Source: Methylobacterium sp. Leaf118
GTDB taxonomy: Bacteria; Pseudomonadota; Alphaproteobacteria; Rhizobiales; Beijerinckiaceae
Direction of reading: 5' to 3'
Length of the DNA: 64,000 nt
NCBI RefSeq assembly: GCF_920984675.1
Contig: NZ_CAKLBV010000002.1
Span: 62,001 to 126,000, forward strand
In this document: in pieces, positions 9,349 to 18,082 of the stretch
Position numbering within the stretch: position 1 is the first letter of the stretch
Layout: each line of letters begins with the position of its first letter
Translations under genes and position numbers: made by a program
Notes under the pieces: model-generated
The model's input: only the letters and a program-made list of their open reading frames with translations
The model's database searches: none
Told to the model about the DNA's origin: nothing

Positions 9349-10140
9349 TCACGAGAAGAGCCCGGCCACGGCCTGCCGCAGGGGATTGGCCGGGTTCGAC
9401 AGCAGCCGCAGCGCCATCGCGCAGGCGATGACCACGAGGAGCGGGCGGATGAGCCGGGCGCCGAGCCGCACGGCCAGCACCGAGCCCACCTGCGCGCCGA
9501 GGAAGGCGCCCACCGCCATGGCGAGGCCCACGGGCCAGACCACCGCCCCCTGGAGGGTGAAGAGGGCGAGGCTGCCGATATTGCTCGCGGCGTTCGAGAG
9601 CTTGGTGTGGGCCGTGGCCCGCACCACGCCGAGGCCGAGCAGCGTCACGAAGCCGATCATGTAGAACGAGCCGGCGCCGGGCCCGAACACGCCGTCGTAG
9701 AAGCCCACCGCGGGCGCCAGCGTCAGGGCGAACAGGCCCGGGGTGATCCGCGCCGTCGCGTCCTCGTTGCTCATGCGCCGGGCGGTCGCGAAATAGAGGG
9801 CGATCCCGACCAGCAGCACCGGCACCAGGGCGTCGAGCAGGGGGCGCGGCAGCAGGCTCACGCACAGGGCGCCCGCGACCGAGGCGAGCCCGGCGCCGAG
9901 CGCGGTGGGGCCGGCCTCCCGCCAACGGATCAGCCCGCGCCGGGCGAAGGCGATCGTCGCCGAGGTCGATCCCGCCGTGCCCTGGAGCTTGTTGGTGGCG
10001 AGCGCGCTCACCGGATCGAGCCCGGCGAGCAGCAAGGCTGGCAGGGTCATGAGCCCGCCGCCGCCCGCGATGGCGTCGACCGCGCCGGCCACCACCGCGA
10101 CGCCGAACAGGCCCACGATCGTCTCGAGATCGAGGATCAT
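9349..10140 (-). CDS. TSUP (TauE/SafE) family permease
   Basis: 263-residue integral membrane protein with about eight hydrophobic helices. The first helix contains VGLFGVAVVAGAVDAIAGGG, followed by LMTLPALLLAGLDPVSALAT and NKLQGTAGS, and the second half carries GFYDGVFGPGAGSFYMIGF. These are the two repeat signatures of the TSUP family (TauE/SafE), which exports small anions such as sulfite, sulfoacetate or organosulfur compounds. The substrate cannot be told from sequence. It is convergent with mcd (13 bp between stops) and divergent from the DUF6894 gene. The ATG at 10140 is the obvious start because the first helix begins within 10 residues. Confidence 0.88.
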   Translation of the reverse strand: MILDLETIVGLFGVAVVAGAVDAIAGGGGLMTLPALLLAGLDPVSALATNKLQGTAGSTSATIAFARRGLIRWREAGPTALGAGLASVAGALCVSLLPRPLLDALVPVLLVGIALYFATARRMSNEDATARITPGLFALTLAPAVGFYDGVFGPGAGSFYMIGFVTLLGLGVVRATAHTKLSNAASNIGSLALFTLQGAVVWPVGLAMAVGAFLGAQVGSVLAVRLGARLIRPLLVVIACAMALRLLSNPANPLRQAVAGLFS

Positions 10141-10352
10141 GCGCGGGCCACCGCAGCGGCGGACAAGGGCGGACGGAGGGAAACGGGCATCGGCTCGGCT
10201 TCTCGGGGGAGGCGCCCGTCCCTACCGGTTCGGCCGACCCGGGTCACCCTCGGATCGGATCCCCAGCCTGGGTCCTGCGACGCCGCGCGCCGTCGCGGAA
10301 AAGCCCGAACTCGTGCCATAAGTGGGACAAAATCCCACAATAAGCTGCCACG

Positions 10353-10595
10353 ATGCCCCGCTATTTCTTCGATCTTCACGACGGCTCGAACTTCGTCAAG
10401 GACGATCAGGGCTTCGATCTGCCCGACCCGGACGCGGTACGGGAGCGACTGGCCCGGCTCATGACCAAGGTCGCCCGTGGCATCACCGCCTCGTCCGACC
10501 GGCAGGACTTCTTCGCGATCGCCCGCGACGAGCACGGCACGGTGCTGTTCCGGGCCCATCTCTCCCTCGACATGGAGACGGTGGAGCGGGCGTGA
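10353..10595 (+). CDS. DUF6894-type small protein
   Basis: 80-residue soluble protein beginning MPRYFFDLHDGSNFVKDDQG, then FDLPDPDAVRERLARLM and ending with an acidic strand region. The MPRYFF-x-x-x-DG opening followed by (D/E)xxGxxLPD is the signature of the small DUF6894 family, which is abundant in methylobacteria and bradyrhizobia and has no known function. A second member lies at 17488-17748 on the other strand. ATG 10353 follows AATAAGCTGCCACG, a weak ribosome-binding site. The 200-bp region before it, shared with the divergent permease, contains the palindrome-like AGTGGGACAAAATCCCAC just upstream of the start, possibly an operator. Confidence 0.82.
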   Translation: MPRYFFDLHDGSNFVKDDQGFDLPDPDAVRERLARLMTKVARGITASSDRQDFFAIARDEHGTVLFRAHLSLDMETVERA

Positions 10596-10845
10596 CGCCT
10601 CGGTTCAGCGGCCCGCAGGGCCGTGATCGAACCGTCTCAGTAATCTTCGGGGAAGCCAGGGCGACGGGCTGCCCTCAATATGGTGCGGAACCCCGGGCGC
10701 CGGGGGCCGTCCGTCGCCGCGGCATCTGGGTCGCGCGCTGCGGGCAGCGCGCGAGGCGCGTCGGAGCCGGACGGACCACCCGGGGCGCCCCACGCCTCCC
10801 GCGGTGGCAGCGGGGGCGACGCGTCTCTGAGTGGAAGGCGTAGCA

Positions 10846-11589
10846 ATGGGATTCCAGTTCCGGACCGGCGAACTGAACGCGCATTACGACAAGGTCTACA
10901 CCGACACTGAGCGCCGCTGGCGTCAGGTCTGCGCCATCGACAAGGCCCAGCACATCGCCGAGATGCTGGGGGCCCACGCGCCCGAAATCGAGAGCGTCCT
11001 CGAAGTCGGGTGCGGCACCGGCGACGTCATCGCCCAGCTGAGCACCCTGGGGGTCGGCCAATCCTTCGTCGGCGTCGACGTGATCGACCCGGGCATGAAC
11101 AACGACCACGTCCGCGACCGGGGCAACCTGTCCTTCGTCCAGCAGACCGGGCCCGCCCTGCCGTTCGCCGACCGCGCGTTCGACGTGGTCTTCGCGAGCC
11201 ACGTGCTCGAACATGTCGAGGACGAGCGCGCCTTCCTGAAGGAGATCGCCCGCGTCAGCCGGCGCTACGTCTATCTCGAAGTGCCCTGCGAACTGCACGC
11301 CCGGACGAGCCAGGGCGATCTGCAGGCCTCCCTCGATATCGGCCATATCAACGCCTACACGCCGCATTCCTTCGCCCTCACGCTGGCGACGGGGGGGCTG
11401 AACGTGGTCGATCTGCGCTGCTTCGACCACAGTGTGGAGGTTCACGCCTTCCACACCTCGAAGCTCGCCGGACACCTGAAGCGCACGGTTCGCTCGACTC
11501 TCCTGAACGTCAGCCGCGACCTCGCCCCAAAAGTGTTCACCTACCATTGCGGCGCCCTCTGCACGCCCGCCACGCTCGCGCAGTCCTGA
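10846..11589 (+). CDS. Class I SAM-dependent methyltransferase
   Basis: 247-residue cytoplasmic protein. The SAM-binding motif I is VLEVGCGTGDVIAQL (about residues 53-67). The acidic end of beta-2 is in FVGVDVID, and post-I/motif IV elements are in FDVVFASHVLEHVEDE, which places it in the Methyltransf_11/25 group. The C-terminal part (YVYLEVPCELHAR, NAYTPHSFALTLATGGLNVV) resembles methyltransferases found in polysaccharide or glycan clusters, but no sugar genes are nearby, so the substrate is unknown. I chose ATG 10846 because GGAAGG lies 8 bp before it; a GTG at 10831 is in frame without a comparable site. It stands alone, flanked by ~250-bp non-coding stretches. Confidence 0.85.
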   Translation: MGFQFRTGELNAHYDKVYTDTERRWRQVCAIDKAQHIAEMLGAHAPEIESVLEVGCGTGDVIAQLSTLGVGQSFVGVDVIDPGMNNDHVRDRGNLSFVQQTGPALPFADRAFDVVFASHVLEHVEDERAFLKEIARVSRRYVYLEVPCELHARTSQGDLQASLDIGHINAYTPHSFALTLATGGLNVVDLRCFDHSVEVHAFHTSKLAGHLKRTVRSTLLNVSRDLAPKVFTYHCGALCTPATLAQS

Positions 11590-11868
11590 GCCAAATCAGG
11601 GATCGGGAATCGGCCCGAGCGGCGGCTGCTGGCGCTCGGTAAAAGTGTTATACATCAATGGCTTATACGATCTCCTCGGATCCCAGATCCTGGGCGACTG
11701 TTTCGGTATCGGGAAGCCTCCACGAGGCAACCGACACGCGCAACGGGCCAATCATGGAACGGCCCTGCACAAAGCTTACGTGGCCATGACGCGCGCCGAT
11801 CGGCCGAGCATTTCGGCTCAGCCTCACGCCGAACGCATCACCTTTTGAAATAGGATCCGAGTCCCCCG

Positions 11869-12360
11869 TTAGGGAGCGGGTGCGGGCGGGGGCCGCCGGA
11901 TCAGCCGCGGACGCCAGATGCCGAGCACCACGTTGGCGGTCGCCACGGCGAGCAGGACCCAGAGGGTGTTGCGCTCCGGCGCCAGGGTCTGGGCCAAAGT
12001 CGCCGGATCGATCCGGCCCGCCAGCGCCTCGGCGCTGCGCCGGGCCTCCTCCTGCATCGGCCCCTGGACGCCGACGAAGCCCCATTCGAACATCACGACA
12101 CCGGTGGCGAGCTTGGCCCAGGCCCAGCCCGCGCTGTGAAACGCCCGCTGCGCGATCGACAGGAGGCCCGCGAGTAGGGTCAGCGCCAGGGAGGGCAGGA
12201 ACAGCCAAGTGGCGACGGCGCCCATCGCGCCGCGGATCAGGGCATAGTCCGAGAGCGCCGTCGGCGGGGGCGCGACGGTGGCGAGGACGAGCAGCGAGGC
12301 CATCGCGCCCATGAGGCCGATGGCGCCCATCGTGTGCAGGAACTTCAGAAGGCGCCGCAT
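11869..12360 (-). CDS. DUF2269-like integral membrane protein
   Basis: 163-residue protein with four hydrophobic helices: residues ~5-30 (KFLHTMGAIGLMGAMASLLVL), ~45-70 (IRGAMGAVATWLFLPSLALTLL), ~78-95 (GWAWAKLATGVVMFEWGF) and ~130-150 (LWVLLAVATANVVLGIW RPR). The KFLHTMG opening and SLALTLLAGLLSI segment resemble the DUF2269 group of small membrane proteins. Function is unknown. It ends in a proline-rich tail. It stands alone; the preceding ~280 bp (11590-11868) contain no convincing gene, and the upstream 12361-12487 bp separate it from the next minus-strand gene. Confidence 0.72.
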   Translation of the reverse strand: MRRLLKFLHTMGAIGLMGAMASLLVLATVAPPPTALSDYALIRGAMGAVATWLFLPSLALTLLAGLLSIAQRAFHSAGWAWAKLATGVVMFEWGFVGVQGPMQEEARRSAEALAGRIDPATLAQTLAPERNTLWVLLAVATANVVLGIWRPRLIRRPPPAPAP

Positions 12361-12487
12361 CGCGTCCCGCCCCCATGCCGGATCACCCCGAACCTAGCGC
12401 AGACGGAGACGCGGCGGGAGGCCGAGGGCGAGGCTTGCCGCGCACGATCGCGCGGGGTGAGGGCCGCCGCCCACTATCGGCAAGCGC

Positions 12488-12979
12488 TCATGGACCATCG
12501 GCGAACAGGTCGAGCTGCACGGTGGGTGCGGCCCGGCGACGGCGGGCGGGGCCCGGCGATGGAGCCGGGACAGGGGCGAAATCCGGCAGCGTAACGCCGG
12601 GCTTGCCGTGCAACACCGCTCCGACCACCCGGCTTCCCCCCTCCCCCAGGAGGACACAGCAGGTATGGGGGCCGGCCCGCAGGATCTCCTGGGTCAGGGC
12701 TTCGGCCGCCGGGAGGGCGGCGACGGCCGTCAGCAGATCGGTGAGGCCGGCCGCGTGTGTGCCGAACACCCGAAACTCGAAAGCCTGTCCGCTCCAGAGC
12801 TGCCGGGCCGCCCCGGCGCTCGTGGTCCGGAACGGGTTGCTGGCCTGAACGGTGGCCGCGTCGCGGATGAAGGCTGCGATCGCCTCACGCTCCGCGAGGG
12901 CGGAGGCGGCGAGGACGAGGTCGGCGAGCTGGTGCTTCGTGAAGGACACGACGGGAGGCTCGCATGCCCCCTCCCCCAC
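12488..12979 (-). CDS. Hypothetical protein downstream of parB
   Basis: 163 residues, not recognised. It is mainly alanine-rich and helical in the first 100 residues (FTKHQLADLVLAASALAERE, AFIRDAATVQASNPF). A strand-rich stretch (HTCCVLLGEGGSRVVGAVLH) follows, and the basic, proline-rich tail ends APTVQLDLFADGP. The tail motif QLDLF resembles the QLxLF clamp-binding peptide that docks proteins onto the DNA polymerase sliding clamp (DnaN), so a DNA-transaction role is a reasonable inference only. It follows parB on the same strand with a 38-bp gap and could be co-transcribed with the par genes. The start is uncertain: a GTG about ten codons in (before SFTKHQ) is an alternative. Confidence 0.6.
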   Translation of the reverse strand: MGEGACEPPVVSFTKHQLADLVLAASALAEREAIAAFIRDAATVQASNPFRTTSAGAARQLWSGQAFEFRVFGTHAAGLTDLLTAVAALPAAEALTQEILRAGPHTCCVLLGEGGSRVVGAVLHGKPGVTLPDFAPVPAPSPGPARRRRAAPTVQLDLFADGP

Positions 12980-13017
12980 GGTCGAGGTGACGCCCGCAGA
13001 CGCCTGTGGACAGGCCG

Positions 13018-13920
13018 CTACCCGCCCCCGAGCTTGCGGCAGAGGGCGTCGCGTTCCGCGGCGCTGGCGTAGCGGATGCGGATTTCCCCCTCCCCGCTCG
13101 CCTTGTCCTTCAGGGCCACGGCATGGCCGAGGGCGCGGGCCAGGACATCCTCCAGGGAGCGCAGGGCCGCGTCGGCCTCGCCGGAGCGGCGCGGGCGGCC
13201 GGGACGCGGGGCCGCCTCGGGCTCGGGAACCTCGGCGGCGGCAAGCGCCTCCACCTCGCGCACCGACAGGCCCTCGGTCACGATGCGGCGGGCGATGGCC
13301 TCCGGGTCGCGGACCGACAGGAGCGCGCGGGCATGGCCCGCCGTGATCTCGCCGGCGGTGACCCGATCCTGGATCGTCGGCGGCAATTGCAGGAGCCGCA
13401 GGGTGTTGGCGAGGTGGCTGCGGCTCTTGCCCAGCAACTCGGCGAGTTCGGCCTGCGTGTACTGGAACTCGCGCATCAGCCGCTCATAGCCCCCCGCCTC
13501 CTCGATGGCGTTGAGGTCGGTGCGCTGGACGTTCTCGAGGATCGCGTATTCGAGCGAGGTGCGGTCGTCGATCTCGACGACGACCACCGGCACGTCGGTG
13601 AGACCGGCCCGCTGGGCGGCCCGCCAGCGTCGCTCGCCCGCCACGATCTCGAAAGTGCCGGGCACAGCCGGCAGCGCTCGGACCACGATGGGCTGGATCA
13701 CCCCGCGCTGGCGGATGGACGCCGCGAGCTCGTCGAGCTCGGGCTCCGGGAAGCGGCGCCGGGGATTGCGGGGGTTCGGCCGCAGGAACTCCACGGCGAC
13801 CTTGCGCTGGGGCTGAGGGGACCGTCCGCTCTCGGGGGCGGCCTCGTCGGGGAAGTCGCCGATCAGGGCCGCAAGGCCGCGTCCGAGCCGCGGCCGGGCC
13901 GCATCATCCGCCATCGCCAC
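13018..13920 (-). CDS. parB: Chromosome-partitioning protein ParB
   Basis: 300-residue CTP-dependent DNA clamp that loads at parS and spreads to form the partition complex. The N terminus (PRLGRGLAALIGD) is the ParA-stimulating region. The ParB/Srx domain carries LRPNPRNPRRRFPEPELDEL, GVIQPIVVR and the catalytic box GERRWRAAQRAG. The HTH region is YTQAELAELLGKSRSHLANTL. A C-terminal dimerisation region follows a basic linker (RPGRPRRSG). The gene follows parA by 27 bp on the minus strand. GTG at 13920 has GGAG upstream; ATG at 13914 would shorten the product by two residues. Its cognate parS lies ~1.4 kb away inside rsmG. Confidence 0.96.
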   Translation of the reverse strand: MAMADDAARPRLGRGLAALIGDFPDEAAPESGRSPQPQRKVAVEFLRPNPRNPRRRFPEPELDELAASIRQRGVIQPIVVRALPAVPGTFEIVAGERRWRAAQRAGLTDVPVVVVEIDDRTSLEYAILENVQRTDLNAIEEAGGYERLMREFQYTQAELAELLGKSRSHLANTLRLLQLPPTIQDRVTAGEITAGHARALLSVRDPEAIARRIVTEGLSVREVEALAAAEVPEPEAAPRPGRPRRSGEADAALRSLEDVLARALGHAVALKDKASGEGEIRIRYASAAERDALCRKLGGG

Positions 13921-13947
13921 AGGGGAACTCCGTTACGCTTCAAGGGG

Positions 13948-14778
13948 TCAGGCGGCGGCCGCGGGCGGGGGCGCCCGGCCCTCGCGTTGGATCACCTCGG
14001 AGGCGAGCCGCAGATAAGCCTGCGCGCCCGCGCATTTCAGGTCGTAGAGCAGCACCGGCTTGCCGTGGGACGGCGCCTCGGACACGCGCACGTTGCGCGG
14101 GATCATGGTCTCGTAGACCTTGTCGCCCATGAAGCCCCGCACATCCGCCACGACCTGCGTGGAGAGGTTGTTGCGGGGGTCGTACATGGTCAGCACGACG
14201 CCCTGGATCTGCAGCTTCGGGTTCAGGGCGCCTCTCACCTGCTCGACCGTGCGCAGGAGCTGGCTCAGCCCTTCGAGGGCGAAGAACTCGCATTGCAGCG
14301 GCACCAGCACGGCGTCGGAGGCGGCAAGCGCATTGATGGTGAGCAGATTGAGCGAGGGCGGGCAATCGATCAGGATGTAGCTGATCGGATCGCCGCCGGG
14401 GGTGTCCGTGAGCCCCTTGAGGATGTTGCGCAGGCGATGGGCCCGGTCCGGGGCGCTCGCGAGTTCGAGCTCCAGGCCGAGCAGGTCCATGGTGGAGGGG
14501 GCGACGGACAGGCGCGGCACGGCGGTCGGGGTGATCGCCTCGGACAGAGGCGCCTCGCCCGCCATGACGTGGTAGGTCGAGACCCGGCGGCGGCGGCGGT
14601 CGATCCCGAGCCCCGTGGAGGCGTTGCCCTGGGGATCGAGGTCGATCACCAGGACCTGCTCGCCAATGGCCGCGAGGGCCGTGCCGAGGTTGATCGCGGT
14701 CGTCGTCTTGCCGACGCCACCCTTCTGGTTGGCGAGCGCGAGCACGCGAAGCGGTTTAGCCTTGATCGGGTCGGTCAT
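13948..14778 (-). CDS. parA: Chromosome-partitioning ATPase ParA
   Basis: 276-residue Walker-type ATPase that drives segregation of ParB-parS complexes along the nucleoid. It has the deviant Walker A motif NQKGGVGKTTTAINL near residue 20, VIDLDPQGNASTGLG (Walker A'), and YILIDCPPSLNLL (Walker B), and lacks the N-terminal HTH of plasmid type Ia proteins, so it is a chromosomal-type ParA. I took the ATG at 14778 (MTDPIKAK) rather than a longer open frame, because it overlaps the rsmG stop as ATGA and gives the usual family length. Translational coupling rsmG-parA and a 27-bp gap to parB indicate one operon. Confidence 0.97.
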   Translation of the reverse strand: MTDPIKAKPLRVLALANQKGGVGKTTTAINLGTALAAIGEQVLVIDLDPQGNASTGLGIDRRRRRVSTYHVMAGEAPLSEAITPTAVPRLSVAPSTMDLLGLELELASAPDRAHRLRNILKGLTDTPGGDPISYILIDCPPSLNLLTINALAASDAVLVPLQCEFFALEGLSQLLRTVEQVRGALNPKLQIQGVVLTMYDPRNNLSTQVVADVRGFMGDKVYETMIPRNVRVSEAPSHGKPVLLYDLKCAGAQAYLRLASEVIQREGRAPPPAAAA

Positions 14779-15410
14779 GGATCCACGCGGGAAAGCGACG
14801 TGACGCGCACAATCCGTGCCTGCGAGTCGGTGCGGCTCGGAATCAGATCGCGGGCGAATGTCCACGCATCCTCGGCCTCGGTCAATTCCGCGGCTGCATC
14901 ACGTCCCTTCGGAAACAGCCCGGTGGTGCCGGTTGTCAACAGCGGCTCGGTCCAGGCCAGGAGCTGACCGAGCGGGGCGAGCGCCCGGGCACAGACGATG
15001 TCGGTGCCGACGAGGTCGGACACCACCGTCTCGATGCGGGCGTTGCGGACCGTGACCGGCGCAAGGGTAAGGCGGGCGGTCTCGGTGAGGAAGGCGCATT
15101 TGCGCGCATTGCTCTCGACGAGCGTGACGCGGAAGTCCGGGCGGCTTCGGCCGGCGATCGCCAGGATGAGGCCGGGGATGCCGGCCCCGGATCCGAGATC
15201 GGTCCAGCTCTGCGCCTCGGGCGCGAGGGCGAAGAGTTGGAGCGCATCGGCGATGTGGCGGTGCCAGACCTCGCCCAAGGTGGCCGGTCCGACGAGGTTC
15301 TTCACCGATTGCCAGCGGCGCAGCTGCTCGACGTAGAGGTCGAGGGCGGCGGCTGTTTCACGTGAAACATCGTGCTCAGCGAGCACGCGGGCGCGTTGGG
15401 CATCGGTCAT
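14775..15410 (-). CDS. rsmG: 16S rRNA (guanine-N7) methyltransferase RsmG (GidB)
   Basis: 211-residue SAM-dependent enzyme that methylates G527 of 16S rRNA. The motifs are RWQSVKNLVGPATLGEVWHRHIADALQL near the N terminus (given here in two parts: RWQSVKNLVG and WHRHIADALQL), the SAM loop DLGSGAGIPGLILAI, and TLVESNARKCAFL. Start ATG 15410 (MTDAQRARV) lies 7 bp after the mnmG stop with AGCATCTT-rich sequence between; a longer open frame upstream overlaps mnmG and is unlikely. Its stop overlaps the parA start. A perfect parS palindrome is embedded in codons 14-19 region (HDVSRET), so the gene doubles as centromere DNA. Confidence 0.96.
   Translation of the reverse strand: MTDAQRARVLAEHDVSRETAAALDLYVEQLRRWQSVKNLVGPATLGEVWHRHIADALQLFALAPEAQSWTDLGSGAGIPGLILAIAGRSRPDFRVTLVESNARKCAFLTETARLTLAPVTVRNARIETVVSDLVGTDIVCARALAPLGQLLAWTEPLLTTGTTGLFPKGRDAAAELTEAEDAWTFARDLIPSRTDSQARIVRVTSLSRVDP
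15354..15369. promoter_or_regulatory. parS centromere site
   Basis: The 16-bp palindrome TGTTTCACGTGAAACA is an exact match to the bacterial consensus parS site. It lies within the 5' part of rsmG, about 1.4-2.3 kb from parB. ParB loading here would seed the segregation complex and implies that the chromosome origin is not far away, as is usual for par loci. Confidence 0.96.
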
Positions 15411-15417
15411 AAGATGC

Positions 15418-17298
15418 TCACGCCGGCCGCTCGACCCGGCCGCGGCTGCGGCGGGCATGGGCCGCGAGCAGCGTCAGGGCGGCCGGGGTCACCCCTTCGA
15501 TCCGGGCCGCCTGCCCGAGAGTTCCGGGGCGCACGCCGTCGAGCTTGATCCGCATCTCGTGGGAGAGCCCGGCGATGGCCCCGTAATCGAGGGAGGCCGG
15601 CAGGCGCACCGCCTCGTCCCGGCGGAAGGCGGCGATGTCGGCCTGCTGCCGGTCGAGATAGACCGCGTAGGTCGCGTCCGTCTCCAGGCGCTCTGCGACG
15701 CGGGGCGGCACGGCGGCCAATTCAGGCCAGACCGCCGCGAGCCGCTCCCAGCCGATCTCCGGATAGGACAGGAGCTGGAAGGCGCTGCGGCGCAGGCCGT
15801 CGCGGTTGAGGGCGAGGCCATGGGTGGCCGCCTCGTTGGGCGTGAGGCTCAGGGCATCGAGGCGGGCGCGGACCTGCGTGAGGGCCTCCTGCGCGGCCGC
15901 GAAATGGGTCGCGCGGGCGGAGCCGACGCAGCCCAGGGCCGCCCCGCGCGGCGTCAGGCGTTCATCGGCATTGTCGATGCGCAACGACAGCCGGTACTCG
16001 GAACGCGACGTGAACATGCGGTAGGGCTCGCTCACCCCGTGGGTGACGAGGTCATCGATCATGACGCCGAGATAGGATTCGGCCCGGTCGAAGATCGTCG
16101 GCTCGGCGCCGCCTGCGCAGCGTGCCGCGTTCAGACCGGCGACCAGCCCCTGGCCGGCGGCCTCCTCGTAGCCGGTGGTTCCGTTGATCTGTCCGGCCAG
16201 GAACAGGCCCGGCAGGCGCTTGGCCTGGAGACCGGCATCGAGTTCGCGGGGATCGACGTAGTCGTATTCGATGGCATAGCCCGGGCGCAGGATGCGGGTC
16301 CGCTCGAGGCCGGGGATCGCGGCGATGATCTGGGTCTGGACCTCTTCGGGCAGGGCGGTCGAGATGCCGTTGGGGTAGACGGTCGGGTCGTCGAGGCCCT
16401 CCGGCTCCAGGAAGATCTGATGGCCCTCGCGGTCGCCGAAGCGCACCACCTTGTCCTCGATGGAGGGGCAGTAGCGGGGGCCACGGCTGCTGATGCCGCC
16501 GGAATACATCGGCGAGCGATGGAGGTTCGCCCGGATCAGGTCGTGGACGGTCTGCGTCGTGCGGGTGATGCCGCAGGCGATCTGGGGTGTGGTGATGCGC
16601 TCGGTCAGGGTCGAGAACGGCACCGGCAACTCGTCGGCGTGCTGCATCTCCAGGGCCCCCCAGTCGATGCTGCGCCCGTCGAGGCGAGGCGGTGTGCCGG
16701 TCTTGAGGCGGCCGAGGCGGAAGCCGTAGCGGTCGAGGGTGCAGGCGAGGCCGAGGGCCGGTCCCTCTCCCACGCGCCCGGCGGGGATCTGGCGCTCGCC
16801 GATATGGATCAACCCGCGCAGGAAGGTGCCGGTGGTGATGACCACGGCCCCCGCGGCCAGGCGGCGTCCATCGGCCAGAACCGCGCCGACGATGCGGTCG
16901 CCGGCCACGATGAGGTCCTCGACCTCCCCCTCGATCACGGACAGCCCGCCGGTTTCGGCGACAGCGGTCTGCATGGCGCGGGCGTAGAGCGCCCGGTCCG
17001 CCTGGGTGCGGGGGCCGCGCACGGCCGGCCCTTTGCGGCGGTTGAGGAGGCGGAACTGGATGCCGGCGGCGTCGGCGACCCGGCCCATCAAGCCGTCGAG
17101 GGCATCGACCTCGCGCACGAGATGGCCCTTGCCGAGCCCGCCGATGGCCGGATTGCACGACATGGCCCCGATCGTCGCCGCCCGGTGCGTGACGAGGGCG
17201 GTGCGCGCACCGACCCGCGCCGCCGCGGCGGCCGCCTCGACGCCGGCATGGCCGCCGCCGACGACGATGACATCGTAGCCCGAAGAGGATGCGCTCAT
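15418..17298 (-). CDS. mnmG: tRNA uridine-5-carboxymethylaminomethyl modification enzyme MnmG (GidA)
   Basis: 626-residue FAD protein that, with MnmE, installs the cmnm5 group on U34 of tRNAs reading two-fold codon boxes. The N-terminal dinucleotide fold is [20 protein letters not shown]. Family signatures [20 protein letters not shown] and [13 protein letters not shown], and the second pattern [20 protein letters not shown] followed by [10 protein letters not shown], are present. A helical tRNA-binding C-terminal domain ([21 protein letters not shown]) completes the protein. Length matches the family (~620-630). It heads the mnmG-rsmG-parA-parB operon. Its usual neighbour mnmE is 1.8 kb upstream, separated by a DUF6894 gene and a PAS/HTH gene. 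Confidence 0.97.
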   Translation of the reverse strand: MSASSSGYDVIVVGGGHAGVEAAAAAARVGARTALVTHRAATIGAMSCNPAIGGLGKGHLVREVDALDGLMGRVADAAGIQFRLLNRRKGPAVRGPRTQADRALYARAMQTAVAETGGLSVIEGEVEDLIVAGDRIVGAVLADGRRLAAGAVVITTGTFLRGLIHIGERQIPAGRVGEGPALGLACTLDRYGFRLGRLKTGTPPRLDGRSIDWGALEMQHADELPVPFSTLTERITTPQIACGITRTTQTVHDLIRANLHRSPMYSGGISSRGPRYCPSIEDKVVRFGDREGHQIFLEPEGLDDPTVYPNGISTALPEEVQTQIIAAIPGLERTRILRPGYAIEYDYVDPRELDAGLQAKRLPGLFLAGQINGTTGYEEAAGQGLVAGLNAARCAGGAEPTIFDRAESYLGVMIDDLVTHGVSEPYRMFTSRSEYRLSLRIDNADERLTPRGAALGCVGSARATHFAAAQEALTQVRARLDALSLTPNEAATHGLALNRDGLRRSAFQLLSYPEIGWERLAAVWPELAAVPPRVAERLETDATYAVYLDRQQADIAAFRRDEAVRLPASLDYGAIAGLSHEMRIKLDGVRPGTLGQAARIEGVTPAALTLLAAHARRSRGRVERPA

Positions 17299-17487
17299 GA
17301 CGCCGATGGGGGTGTCTTTCCCGAAGCCCCTGCCCCGCTTCGGCGCACGCGCGGGCGTGGCGGATCATGGGGAGGCTTGCCAGGAACTCTTATGCGGGCC
17401 TACCCCGCATGGTCAACGCAGACGCGCGCCGGCGCTCGACGCCCGGGGCACGGCGCCGGTCCCGCACGGCGGGCGTGCTGCCACGGA

Positions 17488-17748
17488 TCACGGCGTTGGG
17501 CTTGCATTCGCGCCAGAGACGGGGGCGGCGTGAATCTGGAGATCGATGCGAAACAGCGGGCCCTCCGTGGCGTCGCTCACCTCGAGGCTCCAGGCATCGC
17601 CGATCCGCAGGCGCGGGCCGGATTCGCGTAGGACCGACCCGGCATAGTGGACCGCCATGGCCAGGGCCGCATCGAGGTCCGGGAGCTCGACCCCGTCCTC
17701 GTCCGAGAGGTCGAGACCATCGTAGAGGTTGAAGAAGTACCGGGGCAT
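17488..17748 (-). CDS. DUF6894-type small protein
   Basis: Second DUF6894-like protein of the window, 86 residues from the chosen start. It opens MPRYFFNLYDGLDLSDEDG, then VELPDLDAALAMAVHYAGS, matching the family pattern MPRYFF-x3-DG ... LPD. A C-terminal strand region follows (DAWSLEVSDATEGPLFRIDL). I placed the start at the MPRYFF methionine because that is where family members begin; an in-frame ATG eight codons upstream (17772) has a better AAGGTG site and may be the true start. Function unknown. It stands between mnmG and the divergent PAS/HTH gene; the 190 bp toward mnmG contain nothing evident. Confidence 0.8.
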   Translation of the reverse strand: MPRYFFNLYDGLDLSDEDGVELPDLDAALAMAVHYAGSVLRESGPRLRIGDAWSLEVSDATEGPLFRIDLQIHAAPVSGANASPTP

Positions 17749-17772
17749 GGAGAGCTTCACGAGGGCTGACAT

Positions 17773-18082
17773 CGCACCTTAAGTCTGCACCTGGCACTGT
17801 GCGCGATGAAGCAAAAATTGATTCATTTCGATGAGCGGTTTCTGCGCATTTTGGTGTTGGTGTGGGGGCCTATGGTGCAATATCTGCTCAAGCGTTCGTG
17901 ATCGGGTCTTTCCCGGCGCCTTGCCGGCGCTGGACCCGGATCGTCCGGACCTCGAGAGGGGCGAGTACTGAATTATCCTGTGTGAGACGACGGATGGACG
18001 AGGGATTTCAAGGATCGCGCGGCGCGCGAGGATCGAGTCTCGCGGTGGATCGACAGCCACGCAAGGCGGCTTCTGCCCGGCC
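17773..18082. other. Intergenic region between DUF6894 gene and PAS/HTH gene
   Basis: 310 bp between two divergent genes. The first half (17800-17900) is visibly less GC-rich than its surroundings and should contain the two divergent promoters, but I could not pick a convincing -35/-10 pair. No RNA gene, repeat or ORF with coding character is seen. Confidence 0.5.

Noticed and set aside
11645..11848. 67-codon frame between the methyltransferase and DUF2269-like genes
   Set aside because: No ribosome-binding site or family resemblance, and mixed composition; left as non-coding.
15457..17631. Long plus-strand open frame opposite mnmG
   Set aside because: Antisense shadow of mnmG with no domain, start site or conserved motif.
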